In this document: piece by piece, positions 60,507 to 60,817 of the stretch
Position numbering within the stretch: position 1 is the first letter of the stretch
Layout of the letters: the number at the start of each line of letters is the position of its first letter
NCBI GenBank assembly: GCA_036897095.1
Contig: JAYMSP010000281.1
Span: 1 to 60,817 of the forward strand
Length of the DNA: 60,817 nt
Origin: Plantago elongata
Taxonomy: Eukaryota; Streptophyta; Magnoliopsida; Lamiales; Plantaginaceae
Direction of reading: 5' to 3'
The notes under the pieces: model-generated
Databases searched by the model: none
The model's input: the letters and a program-made list of their open reading frames with translations, nothing else
What the model was told of the DNA's origin: nothing
Position numbers and translations under genes: made by a program

Positions 60507-60817
60507 TGTAACAGCCCGGGGATCTGGTTCAGACGTCAAGGGTTGTGCTGAATATTTCAAATACACATTTATTAAAATATTACAATATTATCCGTTACAA
60601 CCATATGTACATGATAAGTAAAACTGAAAACTGAAAACAGAAAACAGAAACACACATCTAACTTAGAACTGCAGCAACGGAAATTGCCAATGTCCGGCTG
60701 TCTAAGTTACCCGAGCCTGTCTTCGTGTTCAAAATCTGGAAAAGCAATTTATTGAAACAAAGAGAGTGTCAGTCACGAAGACTCAGTGAGGATAGTCAAG
60801 CATGCATGAAATGCGTA
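60507..60817 (+). mobile_element. LTR fragment of an LTR retrotransposon (right edge)
   Basis: It starts TGTAACAGCCCGGGGATC at 60507 and runs past the window. It is related to the left-edge LTR read on the opposite strand (shared TTCAGACGTCAAG, CAAAATCTGG, GTCAGTCAC/GTAAGTCAC-type and GCATGCATGA blocks). No coding part of the element is in view. Confidence 0.6.

Noticed and set aside
1-60817. CRISPR arrays, rRNA, bacterial operons
   Set aside because: No regularly spaced identical repeats and no rRNA-like sequence; all genes are eukaryotic with introns.

Overview
This is a stretch of nuclear chromosome from a flowering plant. The genes carry many GT-AG introns, intergenic DNA is AT-rich, and the gene families (KAC kinesin-like, MSL channel, NET2, U-box/kinase, rhamnogalacturonate lyase, GRP3-type glycine-rich protein) are plant families. 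A tRNA-iMet-primed Copia element, Stowaway-like MITEs and other transposon debris agree. A eudicot is most likely. I cannot fix the species from the sequence alone.

Layout. 1-431 is a piece of an LTR that cuts into a fragment of a Mutator-like transposase (432-717), followed by a fold-back element (727-1232). 1919-2795 (+) is a secreted glycine/cysteine-rich protein, with a ruined tandem copy at 3642-3841. 4520-5359 (-) is a J-domain-like protein with a zinc ribbon. 6074-16235 (-) is a 14-exon gene of the KAC/KCA (KIN-14) family whose motor domain is absent. 16.2-22.0 kb is gene-poor and holds a degenerate terminal-inverted-repeat element and a small coiled-coil/membrane ORF. 22050-25049 (+) is GPI mannosyltransferase 1 (PIG-M). 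26808-33064 (-) is a plastid-type MscS-like channel (MSL2/3). 35778-39159 (+) is a NET2 actin-binding protein. 39511-42416 (-) is a USP / coiled-coil / kinase-like / U-box protein with a degraded kinase active site. 44410-48945 (+) is a secreted rhamnogalacturonate lyase. 49048-54210 (-) is a decayed Copia retrotransposon with both LTRs, a primer binding site and a TTACT target duplication. 58745-59107 (+) is a small basic cysteine-containing protein. 60507-60817 is an LTR related to the one at the left edge, in opposite orientation.

The genes do not form an operon-like unit. Exon models were built by hand from reading frames and splice signals. All seven multi-exon models close in frame: GRP 216 aa, KAC-like 897, PIG-M 438, MSL 689, NET2 912, U-box 789 and RGL 706 aa.

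The most unusual observation is the KAC-like gene. It keeps the family N-terminus, the downstream coiled coils and the C-terminal region, but a single exon joins the sequence normally before the motor to the sequence normally after it. It therefore predicts a motorless kinesin-family protein. Next is the glycine-rich protein, built of two modules, each with its own GRP3-type cysteine-rich domain.
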